From contig NZ_RQIT01000026.1 of the NCBI RefSeq assembly GCF_003837805.1, positions 41,762-105,761 on the forward strand: a DNA stretch of 64,000 nucleotides, in the 5' to 3' direction. The notes below the pieces were generated by a model. That model was given only the letters and a program-made list of their open reading frames with translations, did not search any database and was not told the origin of the DNA. The position numbers and the translations under genes are program-made. Below are positions 25,740 through 34,034 of this stretch, in pieces; the stretch's first letter is position 1; each line of letters starts with the position of its first letter. Source of the stretch: Bradyrhizobium sp. RP6 (lineage in GTDB: Bacteria; Pseudomonadota; Alphaproteobacteria; Rhizobiales; Xanthobacteraceae).

Positions 25740-27838
25740 CAGGCGGCCTTCGCTGCGTCGAGCAGGCCGCGGCGGCGGAGCAGCGCATCCGGCTCGGGCG
25801 GGCGGCCGCGGAAGGCCTCATAGGCAGCTTCGGGATCGACCGATCCGCCGCTCGAATAGATGTCGTCGTGCAGGCGCTTGGCGACGGCAGGATCGAAGAT
25901 GTCCCCGGCCTCCTCGAACGCACCGAAGGCATCGGCGTCCATCACCTCCGACCACATGTAGCTGTAATAGCCGGCGGCATAATGATCGCCGGTGAAGATG
26001 TGGCCGAACTGCGTGGGCCGGTGACGCAGCGCGATCTCCTCGGGCATGCCGATCTTCTCCAGCTCGCGTCTCTCGAACGCGCGCACGTCCTCTGCGGCGG
26101 CGGCCGGCTGGGTGTGGAATTCGAGGTCGATCAGCGCCGAGGAAACGAACTCGACCGTGGCGAAGCCCTGGTTGAATTTTCGCGCGGCCAGGAACCGCTG
26201 CAGCAGCTCATCCGGCAGCGGCTCGCCGGTCTGGTAATGGCGGGCGAACTTCTGCAGCACCTCGGGCCGCTCCTGCCAGTGCTCGTAGAGCTGCGACGGC
26301 AGCTCGACGAAATCGGTGAACACGGACGTGCCCGACAGCGAGGGATAGGTCACGTTGGAGAGCATGCCGTGCAGGCCGTGGCCGAACTCGTGGAACAGGG
26401 TGCGGGCATCGTCGGGCGACAGCAGCGACGGCTCGCCGCCGGCCCCCTTGGCGAAATTGCAGATGTTGAGAACCAGCGGCGCGACGTCGCCGTCGAGCTT
26501 CTGCTGGTCGCGCAGCGAGGTCATCCAGGCGCCGGAGCGCTTCGACGGCCGGGCGAAGTAGTCGCCATAGAACAGCGCCTTGTGCTTGCCATCCGGCCCC
26601 TTCATCTCCCAGACCCGGACGTCCGGGTGCCAGACCGGAACGTCCTTGCGCTCCTCGAAGGTGACGCCGAACAGGCGCGTGGCGCAGTCGAAGGCAGCCG
26701 CGATCATGTTGTCGAGGCTGAGGTATGGCTTGATCGCGGCATCGTCGAAATTGGCGCGCTGGAGGCGGAGCTTCTCGGCGTAGAAGCGCCAGTCCCAGGG
26801 GGCGAGCTTGAAATTGCCGCCCTCGTCCGTGATCAGCGCCTGCATCTCGTCGCGGTCGGCGAGCGCCCGGGCCCGGGCCGGCTTCCAGACCCGCTCGAGC
26901 AGGCTCCGCACAGCGTCCGGCGTCTTGGCCATGGAGTCTTCGAGCCGGTAGGCGGCGTAGGTCGGGTAGCCCAGGAGGTTTGCGCTCTCCTCGCGCAGCT
27001 TCAGGATTTCTCCGATGGCCGCGTTGTTGTCGTTGGCGTTGCCGTTGTCGCCGCGCGCGATGAAGGCCTTGTAGACCTTCTCGCGCAGGTCGCGCCGCGC
27101 CGAGCTCTTCAGGAACTGTTCGACCGAGGAGCGCGACAGGGTGACGATGGCCTTGCCGGCCATACCGCGCTCTTCTGCCGCAGCCTTGGCGGCAGCGATG
27201 AAGCTCTCCGGCAGGCCCTGGCGGTCGACCTCCCCAAGCTCCAGGAACCAGTCCTGCTCGTCACCGAGCAGATGGTGGCTGAAGCTGGTGCCGAGCTGGG
27301 CGAGTCGCTCGTTGATCGCGGCCATCCGCGTCTTCGCCTCCTCGGAGAGACCGGCGCCGGCGCGGCGGAAGCGGGTATAGGTGCGCTCCAGGAGGCGCAG
27401 CTGCTCGGGCGTGAGCCCGAGGTTGGCGCGCTTCTCGTGCAGCTGGGCGATGCGACCGAACAGCACGGCGTTCATCATGATCGGATTCCAGTGTCGCGCC
27501 ATCCGTAAGGAGACCTCCTTGTCGATCTCCAGGATGGCCGGGTTGGAATGCGCCGAGACCAGGTCGTAGAACACCGCCGCGACCTTGCTCAGGAGCTTGC
27601 CCGAGCGCTCCAGCGCCGTGATGGTGTTGGCGAAGTCGGGTGCCGCTGGATCGTTGGTGATCGCCGCGATCTCGGCCGCGTGGTCGGCGAAGGCCTGCTC
27701 GAACGCCGGGAGGAAGTGCTCCGGCTTGATCTCGTCGAAGGGCGGGGTCGCAAACGGCGTCACCCAGGCCTTCAGCAGCGGATTGGTCTGGGCATCCGAA
27801 ATTTGGCGGGATTCTGACATCACAAGTCCGATTTTCAT
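25739..27838 (-). CDS. M3-family zinc metallopeptidase (oligopeptidase A / dipeptidyl carboxypeptidase type)
   Basis: 699 residues, the usual size. The zinc site H-E-F-G-H-G-L-H-G is plain, with the third ligand Glu expected ~25 residues later ('FTDFVELPSQLYEHW'). It degrades short peptides in the cytoplasm. Two starts are possible (27838, or 27820 at 'MSESRQIS'); neither has a good ribosome site. It is first in an overlapping operon with DUF1007 and NicO genes, unusual company for a peptidase, although it is itself a zinc enzyme. Confidence 0.95.
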   Translation of the reverse strand: MKIGLVMSESRQISDAQTNPLLKAWVTPFATPPFDEIKPEHFLPAFEQAFADHAAEIAAITNDPAAPDFANTITALERSGKLLSKVAAVFYDLVSAHSNPAILEIDKEVSLRMARHWNPIMMNAVLFGRIAQLHEKRANLGLTPEQLRLLERTYTRFRRAGAGLSEEAKTRMAAINERLAQLGTSFSHHLLGDEQDWFLELGEVDRQGLPESFIAAAKAAAEERGMAGKAIVTLSRSSVEQFLKSSARRDLREKVYKAFIARGDNGNANDNNAAIGEILKLREESANLLGYPTYAAYRLEDSMAKTPDAVRSLLERVWKPARARALADRDEMQALITDEGGNFKLAPWDWRFYAEKLRLQRANFDDAAIKPYLSLDNMIAAAFDCATRLFGVTFEERKDVPVWHPDVRVWEMKGPDGKHKALFYGDYFARPSKRSGAWMTSLRDQQKLDGDVAPLVLNICNFAKGAGGEPSLLSPDDARTLFHEFGHGLHGMLSNVTYPSLSGTSVFTDFVELPSQLYEHWQERPEVLQKFARHYQTGEPLPDELLQRFLAARKFNQGFATVEFVSSALIDLEFHTQPAAAAEDVRAFERRELEKIGMPEEIALRHRPTQFGHIFTGDHYAAGYYSYMWSEVMDADAFGAFEEAGDIFDPAVAKRLHDDIYSSGGSVDPEAAYEAFRGRPPEPDALLRRRGLLDAAKAA

Positions 27839-27954
27839 GGGCGATTGTTGCGGCCAGCTATAGCACGCGATGGGGCTTTTTTGGGCCGTTTGCCCTTGCT
27901 CCGAGCCGCCTTTTCGGGGAGATTGCGGCCCTCGAAGTCAGGACCCCCGAGCCC

Positions 27955-28209
27955 ATGAACGCGCCCTCTTCCTCTTCCCGCCAGATCGCCTGGCCCAGCG
28001 TCATCACCGTGATCAGCGCCGCCATTCTGATCGGCGCCGAGGTGTTCGGCGCGGCCTTTGCCGGCGGCTGGGCGCTCGCGATCCTGTTCGGGCTCGGCGA
28101 CCAGGGCGCCCACATCCTTCAGGCCGTGTTGTTCGCACTCGGCGTGCTGGTGATGACCGCGTTCATCCGCGCAGCTCAGCGCGTCGAGCCGTTCACGAAG
28201 CGCGGCTGA
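27955..28209 (+). CDS. Small inner-membrane protein, unknown function
   Basis: 84 residues. Two membrane helices ('VITVISAAILIGAEVFGAAFAGGWALAILFGL' and 'HILQAVLFALGVLVMTAFIRAA') join through a short G-D-Q-G-A-H turn, ending in a basic cytoplasmic tail. Good codon use and conservation-like composition support it as real; no family is recognised. Confidence 0.7.
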   Translation: MNAPSSSSRQIAWPSVITVISAAILIGAEVFGAAFAGGWALAILFGLGDQGAHILQAVLFALGVLVMTAFIRAAQRVEPFTKRG

Positions 28210-28399
28210 AGCTCGCGCGCGGCAGACGCGCGCGCCGCGTGGAGAAGCTTAACGCGCGTTCATCTTCCGCGTCGCTCGCGCAACACTGCGCAAGCAGATG
28301 TTAGGCAATTCGGTTGGCAGCCTAAAAAAATTCTTGCGAAGCAGAGTCAAAACGCTTATGTGCGGATTTGCCCAATTTCGCACGTGCCTGTGGTCGTGT

Positions 28400-28880
28400 G
28401 TCAGTCGGTAGGTATCCGGACAAGAGGCCGGACAGCCGCCAAGGGGTGAAGAAGCCGAGGGGCTCTTCGGAAGTGCAGAAGTCAGAGGATCGAGGTCCGA
28501 AGACGAAGGCAAACCCGAAGTGTCCAGCATCTCTCTCAAAGAGATGCCATGTCGAAGGTGACTTTACTCTTTGCAACCGTGACTGGCAGCCGGAGGCGAA
28601 CCGGCGCACCCCGCTCTCAACGGGGGACGCGACTTAAAGCAACGACGGATCGGGCTTTTTTGGTCTCTACCGGCAGTCCAACGCCGGCGCGGGCTACTGA
28701 AAAGGCTTGTCCTTCATTGCCAGGTGTGCGGGCGGGAACACTCCCAACCAATCCACGGCAGCACAGTCTGGTTTGAGTCTTGTGGCTTCGTCGCGCCTCC
28801 ATCGCGCGATCCGGCCAGAGCACTCTTATCCGACGTCATGTTTTGAACGGGCCCGTCGCTGGGCCGTTTGGGAGAGTGCC
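28400..28880 (+). ncRNA. Long leader of the ornithine/lysine decarboxylase gene, candidate speF-motif RNA
   Basis: The 671 bases before the decarboxylase contain no convincing protein gene, far more than neighbours have. In alphaproteobacteria a large structured RNA called the speF motif is known upstream of just this gene type. A stem (AACGGGCCC pairing with GGGCCGTT, one bulged G) lies at 28848-28869, right before the GGAGAG ribosome site, so the leader could control translation. A 75-codon frame at 28549 lacks support as a gene. The motif match was not folded or searched; boundaries are approximate. Confidence 0.45.
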
Positions 28881-30023
28881 ATGACCGAACGTATCCAGGA
28901 ATTCCTGCGCAATCGCCGCAAGGATGGCCTCGACACCGAGCCGTGCCTCGTCGTCGACCTCGAGGTCGTGCGCGACAATTACCAGAGCTTCGCCAAGGCG
29001 CTGCCCGACAGCCGCGTGTTCTACGCCGTCAAGGCGAACCCGGCGCCGGAAGTGCTGGCCCTGCTCGCCTCCATGGGCTCCTGCTTCGACACCGCGACCG
29101 TCGCCGAGATCGAGATGGCGCTGGCTGCTGGTGCGACGCCCGACCGCATCTCCTTCGGCAACACGATCAAGAAGGAGCGCGACATCGCGCGCGCCTTCGC
29201 GCTCGGCATTCGGCTGTTCGCCGTGGACTGCGCCGCCGAGGTCGAGAAGGTCGCGCGTGCCGCCCCCGGCGCGAAGGTATTCTGCCGCATCCTCTATGAC
29301 TGCGCCGGCGCCGAGTGGCCGCTGTCGCGCAAGTTCGGCTGCGACCCGGAAATGGCGGTCGAGGTGCTCGACCTCGCCAAGCGCCTGGGCCTGGAGCCGT
29401 GCGGCATCTCGTTCCATGTCGGCTCGCAGCAGCGCAAGGTGAAGGCGTGGGACCGTGCGCTGGCGATGGCCTCGCAGGTGTTCCGCGACTGCGCCGAGCG
29501 CGGCATCAACCTGTCGATGGTCAACATGGGCGGCGGCTTCCCGACCAAGTACCTGAAGGACGTGCCGCCGGTCGTGACCTACGGCCGCTCGATCTTCCGC
29601 GCGCTGCGCAAGCACTTCGGCAACCAGATCCCGGAGACCATCATCGAGCCGGGCCGCGGCATGGTGGGCAACGCCGGCATCATTGAATCCGAGGTCGTGC
29701 TCATTTCGAAGAAGAGCGATGAGGACGAGGTCCGCTGGGTGTATCTCGACATCGGCAAGTTCGGCGGTCTCGCCGAGACCATGGACGAGTCGATCCGTTA
29801 CGCCATCCGCACCCGTCACGACGGCGCGGACATGACGCCGTGCGTGCTCGCAGGTCCGACCTGCGACAGCGCCGACGTGCTGTACGAGAAGAACCCGTAT
29901 CCGCTTCCCGTCACGCTCGAGATCGGCGACAAGGTGCTGATCGAAGGCACCGGGGCCTATACGTCGACCTACTCGTCGGTGGCGTTCAACGGCATCCCGC
30001 CGCTGAGGACGTACCACATCTGA
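28881..30023 (+). CDS. Ornithine/lysine decarboxylase, alanine-racemase-fold (type III) PLP enzyme
   Basis: 380 residues. The PLP lysine is in 'VFYAVKANPAPEVL'; the active-site Cys of the second subunit is in 'GPTCDSADVLYEK'. Other motifs: 'GVDPEMAVEVL'-like helix, 'FHVGSQQ', 'NMGGGFPTKY', 'EPGRGMVGNAG'. It removes CO2 from ornithine (to putrescine) and probably lysine (to cadaverine). Homospermidine synthase, which consumes putrescine, lies two genes downstream. GGAGAG precedes the ATG. Confidence 0.93.
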   Translation: MTERIQEFLRNRRKDGLDTEPCLVVDLEVVRDNYQSFAKALPDSRVFYAVKANPAPEVLALLASMGSCFDTATVAEIEMALAAGATPDRISFGNTIKKERDIARAFALGIRLFAVDCAAEVEKVARAAPGAKVFCRILYDCAGAEWPLSRKFGCDPEMAVEVLDLAKRLGLEPCGISFHVGSQQRKVKAWDRALAMASQVFRDCAERGINLSMVNMGGGFPTKYLKDVPPVVTYGRSIFRALRKHFGNQIPETIIEPGRGMVGNAGIIESEVVLISKKSDEDEVRWVYLDIGKFGGLAETMDESIRYAIRTRHDGADMTPCVLAGPTCDSADVLYEKNPYPLPVTLEIGDKVLIEGTGAYTSTYSSVAFNGIPPLRTYHI

Positions 30024-30056
30024 TCCGCCTCTCTGTTCTCGAGGCCTGACGAACCC

Positions 30057-30082
30057 GGGAGCCGGTCCGCCGGCTCCCTTCC
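30057..30082 (+). terminator. Stem-loop terminator after the decarboxylase gene
   Basis: GGGAGCCGG and CCGGCTCCC form a 9-bp stem with a 4-base loop, followed only by TTCC. The strong stem suggests termination or 3'-end protection, but the T-run is short. Confidence 0.5.
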
Positions 30083-30155
30083 TGACATTGCCATTCTGAC
30101 GACGCGCGAGTCCGCGTGCCCCTGGCGCTCGGATTCGAGCGGGGACTGACGTGCC

Positions 30156-30743
30156 ATGACTGCTCCTCGGAAGCCACAGATCGCCCTCTCCTCGAAAGCC
30201 GCTCCGTTCGTGATCCGCGCGGAGCGTGCCGCCGACGTCGTGATGCGTGAGGCACTGCTCGATGCCTGCTTTGGCGAGACCCGCCACGGCCGCACCTGCC
30301 AGCGCCTGCGCGACGGACGCGCACCCGCTGCAGGCCTTGCCCTATCGGCGATGCGCGAGGGCAAGCTCGTGGGAACCGTGCGGCTGTGGCACGTCAGCGC
30401 CGGAGGCAGGCCCGCTCTGGTCCTCGGACCGCTGGCGGTGGACCCTGCCTGCCGCGAGCTCGGGATTGGCGCCGCGCTGATGCATCAAGCGCTGGCCGCC
30501 GCCCGGGCGCGCGGGCATGCCGCCGTGATCCTGCTCGGCGACGCGCCCTATTACGCCCGCTTCGGCTTCTCGGCGGGGAAGACCGGCGAGCTCTCGCTGC
30601 CCGGCCCGTTCGAGCGCGACCGCCTGCTGGCGGTCGAATTCACCGATGGCGCGCTCGACGGCGCCGAAGGGATGATCGTCCCGACCGGCGCGGCCCTGTC
30701 CAAACGGAGGGCGGTTCGCGCTCTCCAGGCGCACGCGGCCTAA
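30156..30743 (+). CDS. GNAT-family N-acetyltransferase (YhbS-like)
   Basis: 195 residues. The acetyl-CoA-binding part is 'LGPLAVDPACRELGIGAALMHQALAAARARGHAAVILLGDAPYYARFGFSAG', the typical Q/R-x-x-G-x-G/A-like loop followed by the 'YYxRFGF' motif of YhbS. The target is unknown; its place between polyamine genes makes a polyamine substrate possible, but YhbS-type enzymes occur widely in other contexts. Confidence 0.88.
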   Translation: MTAPRKPQIALSSKAAPFVIRAERAADVVMREALLDACFGETRHGRTCQRLRDGRAPAAGLALSAMREGKLVGTVRLWHVSAGGRPALVLGPLAVDPACRELGIGAALMHQALAAARARGHAAVILLGDAPYYARFGFSAGKTGELSLPGPFERDRLLAVEFTDGALDGAEGMIVPTGAALSKRRAVRALQAHAA

Positions 30744-30882
30744 GAGGTCGCCTTCATAGCGAAGAGCGAAATAGCACTGAGCGCCAGCGCCCGGCCGCGC
30801 CTGCGCTGGCTTCCTTTGGGGTTGCGCAGGCGCGAGAAACGCCCTTTAACCCCGCGAAACACCCTTCCGTCCGTCGAGGTCC

Positions 30883-31278
30883 ATGACCATGTCCCGTCGC
30901 CTGATCTCCACCGGCTCGCCCCTCGAGAAGACCGTCGGCTACAGCCGCGCCGTGATCGACGGCGATTTTGCCTTCATCGCGGGAACGACCGGCTATGACT
31001 ACACCACGATGACGATGCCGGCCGATGTCACGAGCCAGTCACGCAACTGCTTCAAGACCATCGAAGCCGCCCTGAAGGAGGGCGGATTCGAGATGGCCGA
31101 CATCGTCCGTGCGACCTACTACGTCACCGACTCCAGCTACATCGACGCCCACTTCGCCGTCTGCGGCGAGGTTCTCGGCGACATCAGGCCGGCCGCGACG
31201 TTGCTGGTCGTCAGCGCCCTCGCCAAGCCCGAGATGAAGGTCGAGATCGAAGTCACCGCCAAGCGCCGCAGCATCTGA
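30883..31278 (+). CDS. RidA-family (YjgF/YER057c) protein
   Basis: 131 residues, family length. 'KTVGYSRAVIDGDFAFIAGTTGYDYTT', 'NCFKTIEAALKEGGFEMADIVRATYYVTD' and 'DIRPAATLLVVSALAKPEMKVEIEVTAKR' match the Rid group. RidA hydrolyses reactive enamine/imine by-products of PLP enzymes; the preceding gene but one is a PLP decarboxylase. The catalytic Arg of classic RidA appears as 'DIRPAAT', so deaminase activity is plausible. Confidence 0.9.
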   Translation: MTMSRRLISTGSPLEKTVGYSRAVIDGDFAFIAGTTGYDYTTMTMPADVTSQSRNCFKTIEAALKEGGFEMADIVRATYYVTDSSYIDAHFAVCGEVLGDIRPAATLLVVSALAKPEMKVEIEVTAKRRSI

Positions 31279-31342
31279 CGAGCGCCGCAGCGCCTGATCT
31301 ACCCCACCCTTGTCTGCCAGCACTTTCCGGAGAAACCATCCC

Positions 31343-32785
31343 ATGAGCCCCGCCTCGCAGATCTACGCGAAGATCACCGGTCCCATCGTCATGGTCGGCT
31401 TCGGCTCCATCGGCAAAGGCACATTGCCATTGATCGAGCGGCATCTCGACTACGACAAGTCGCGCATCACCGTGCTCGATCCCAAGGACGAGGGCCGCAA
31501 GGCGCTTTGCGAGAAGCATAATGTCAGGTTCATCCAGAAGGGCCTGACCAAGGACAATTATCGCGAGGTGCTGACGCCGCTGCTCACCGAGGGCGGCGGC
31601 CAGGGCTTTTGCGTCAATCTCTCGGTCGATACCGGCTCGACCGACATCATGGAGCTCTGCAACGAGCTCGGCGCTCTCTATATCGACACCGTAAACGAGC
31701 CCTGGCTCGGCTTCTATTTCGATGCCTCCAAGGGACCGGAAGCGCGCTCCAACTACGCGCTGCGCGAAGTGACTCTGGCCGCCAAGAAGGCCCGCCCCGC
31801 GGGCTCCACCACGGCGGTCTCCTGCTGCGGCGCCAATCCCGGCATGGTCTCCTTCTTCGTCAAGCAGGCGCTGCTCAATGTTGCCGCCGACCTGAAGCTC
31901 AACGCCCCCAGGCCCAAGACCAGGGCCGAATGGGCAGACCTGATGCGGCAGGCCGGCATCAAGGGCATCCACATCGCCGAACGCGACACCCAGCGGTCCA
32001 AGAAACCGAAGGAGCCCGATGTCTTCGTCAACACCTGGTCGGTGGAAGGCTTCCTGTCGGAAGGCGTGCAGCCGTCGGAACTCGGCTGGGGCACCCATGA
32101 AAAATGGATGCCCGAGAATGCACGGACCCACGAAGCCGGCTGCGGCGCCGCCATCTATCTGATGCAGCCCGGCGCAAATACGCGCGTGCGCACCTGGTGC
32201 CCGACCCGCGGCGCGCAATATGGCTTTCTCGTCACCCACAACGAGTCGATCTCGATCGCCGACTACTTCACGGTGCGCGACGCATCGGGCAAGGCGATCT
32301 ACCGGCCGACCTGCCACTACGCCTACCATCCGGCTGACGATGCCGTGCTGTCGCTGCATGAAATGTTCGGCCGCGCCGGGAAGATGCAGGAGAAGCACCA
32401 CATCCTCGACGAGAACGAGATCGTCGACGGCATCGACGAACTCGGCGTGCTGCTGTTCGGCCACGACAACAATGCCTATTGGTACGGCTCGCAGCTCTCG
32501 ATCGAGGAGACCCGCAAGCTGGCGCCCTATCAGAACGCCACCGGCCTGCAAGTGACCTCCGCCGTGCTCGGCGGCATGGTGTGGGCGCTGGAAAATCCCA
32601 ACGAAGGCATCGTCGAAGCCGACGAGATGGACTTCGATCGCCTCCTCGAAATCCAGCTGCCGTATCTCGGCCCGGTGAAGGGCTTCTACACCGACTGGAC
32701 GCCGCTGACGGATCGTCCCGGACTGTTCCCGGAGGATATCGACACCAGCGATCCCTGGCAGTTCCGGAATATTCTGGTGCGGTGA
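31343..32785 (+). CDS. hss: Homospermidine synthase
   Basis: 480 residues. It joins two putrescines with NAD+ to form homospermidine, the main polyamine of many rhizobia. The NAD-binding 'IVMVGFGSIGKGTLPLIERHL' starts at residue ~14; 'VNLSVDTGSTDIMELCNELGALYIDTVNEPW', 'SCCGANPGMVSFFVKQAL' and 'PTCHYAYHPADDAVLSLHEMFGR' are family signatures. GGAG lies 9 bases before the ATG at 31343. It follows RidA by 64 bases on the same strand. Confidence 0.95.
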   Translation: MSPASQIYAKITGPIVMVGFGSIGKGTLPLIERHLDYDKSRITVLDPKDEGRKALCEKHNVRFIQKGLTKDNYREVLTPLLTEGGGQGFCVNLSVDTGSTDIMELCNELGALYIDTVNEPWLGFYFDASKGPEARSNYALREVTLAAKKARPAGSTTAVSCCGANPGMVSFFVKQALLNVAADLKLNAPRPKTRAEWADLMRQAGIKGIHIAERDTQRSKKPKEPDVFVNTWSVEGFLSEGVQPSELGWGTHEKWMPENARTHEAGCGAAIYLMQPGANTRVRTWCPTRGAQYGFLVTHNESISIADYFTVRDASGKAIYRPTCHYAYHPADDAVLSLHEMFGRAGKMQEKHHILDENEIVDGIDELGVLLFGHDNNAYWYGSQLSIEETRKLAPYQNATGLQVTSAVLGGMVWALENPNEGIVEADEMDFDRLLEIQLPYLGPVKGFYTDWTPLTDRPGLFPEDIDTSDPWQFRNILVR

Positions 32786-32807
32786 GGCGCCATCCCTGTC
32801 CACCCTG

Positions 32808-32846
32808 CATTCCGGGGTGCGCCACTTGGTGCGAGCCCGGAATGAC
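32808..32846. repeat. Dispersed palindromic repeat, family B, copy 2 (short form)
   Basis: CATTCCGGG and CCCGGAATG flank a short GC-rich middle. It sits between the converging hss gene and the small anchored protein. Confidence 0.75.
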
Positions 32847-32854
32847 GGAGAAAC

Positions 32855-33187
32855 CTACTTCTCCTTGATCGGCGGCGCGATCTTCTCGGCCGGCGCCTGC
32901 GGCAATGCAGGCTTGGTCGCCGCACCCTGCGTCTGGGAATCCGGTCGCGCGGGCTCGGGGGCCGGCGTGGTGGGCCGGTCACCACCGGGCTTGGACTCCG
33001 CGGGCGTCTTGTTCTGATCGTCGGACGGAGTGCCCTGGAGCGGTGGCGTCGCCTGTGCCAGTTCCATCCGGCTTTCGGCGCGGATTTGCGCGAGCGACAT
33101 CACCGACACCACGACGCCTGCTGCGAACAGCGCGCCGGCAATTGTCAGATCGAGCTTCAGTCTGCGCTTCTCATCTTGGCCGGGCAT
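32855..33187 (-). CDS. Small single-span membrane protein with Pro-rich tail
   Basis: 110 residues. A basic N-terminus ('MPGQDEKRRLKLD') precedes one membrane helix (about residues 14-38) and a long Pro/Ala/Gln/Lys-rich, probably disordered periplasmic tail. Family not recognised. The start is the ATG at 33187; an upstream extension of 10 residues is possible. Confidence 0.65.
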   Translation of the reverse strand: MPGQDEKRRLKLDLTIAGALFAAGVVVSVMSLAQIRAESRMELAQATPPLQGTPSDDQNKTPAESKPGGDRPTTPAPEPARPDSQTQGAATKPALPQAPAEKIAPPIKEK

Positions 33188-33287
33188 ATCGATCACCGCC
33201 TTTGTCCGCGGGATCAACGAAACCGGGCCGCCCCGGTTCCCGGACCGAAGAGGCGGGAACCCACCCCTTGCGTGCCAAACGCCGCGC

Positions 33288-34004
33288 TCACTCGGTCGTG
33301 CTGACCTCCCAGGTGGCGTGGCGCACGCCCGGCAAATGCTGGAGATCAGTCGCCACCGCGTTCAGCTCGTTCGGATCGACCGCGGTCGCGACCAGCTTTG
33401 CTGCGATCTCCAGGATGTCGTCGCCGATCTCGGCCACATCGATGTCGGCCACCGAATATTTCGCACTCTCGAGCTTCTCGACCAGACGGTCGCGCATGTC
33501 CGGAAGAGCATCAGCCGCAACCGCGAGCTTGAAATAATACGTCGCCTCCAGCGCCTTCTCGTTCAGCGGGATGCGGTTGATGGCGTTGACGAGGGGACGC
33601 AGCATGGTGTTGCCGGCGATGACGAAGACGGTCAGCGCCGCAGCTTGCGCGATCATGTCGGCGCCGGCGCAGGAACCGACCGCTGCGGACGCCCACAGCG
33701 TTGCCGCGGTGTTGAGGCCGCGCACGTCCATGCCCTGCTTCATGATGACGCCGGCCCCCAGGAAACCGATGCCAGACACCACATAGGCGATCACCCGCAC
33801 CGCACCGTCCGCACCTGCCAAGTTCATGGCGAGATCGACGAAGGCAGCGGCTCCGACCGCGACCAGCACATTCGTCCGCAGGCCCGCGGTGCGCTGGCGG
33901 TATTGCCGCTCGGCGCCGATTAGCGTGCCCAGCACGAAGGCCGTGGTCAGGCTGGCCAGCGTGTCCGCGAAATCGGCGAGCTGGAAGGTCGTGAGAAATC
34001 GCAT
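33288..34004 (-). CDS. MgtC/SapB-family membrane protein
   Basis: 238 residues. The MgtC N-terminal membrane domain is plain: 'LTTAFVLGTLIGAERQYRQRTAGLRTNVLVAVGAAAFV', 'SGIGFLGAGVIMKQG', 'LNTAATLWASAAVG'. A cytoplasmic C-terminal domain of ~90 residues with ACT-like strands follows. MgtC proteins modulate P-type/F-type ATPases and matter for growth at low Mg2+. The protein is inner-membrane. Separate from the zinc operon by 30 bases but in the same direction. Confidence 0.9.
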   Translation of the reverse strand: MRFLTTFQLADFADTLASLTTAFVLGTLIGAERQYRQRTAGLRTNVLVAVGAAAFVDLAMNLAGADGAVRVIAYVVSGIGFLGAGVIMKQGMDVRGLNTAATLWASAAVGSCAGADMIAQAAALTVFVIAGNTMLRPLVNAINRIPLNEKALEATYYFKLAVAADALPDMRDRLVEKLESAKYSVADIDVAEIGDDILEIAAKLVATAVDPNELNAVATDLQHLPGVRHATWEVSTTE

Positions 34005-34034
34005 GGTTCCCTATACGGCCGGAACCATGACAGA

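Noticed and set aside
28249..28539. 96-codon minus-strand frame in the decarboxylase leader
   Set aside because: No ribosome site, no recognisable product, and it lies in a region better explained as a structured leader.
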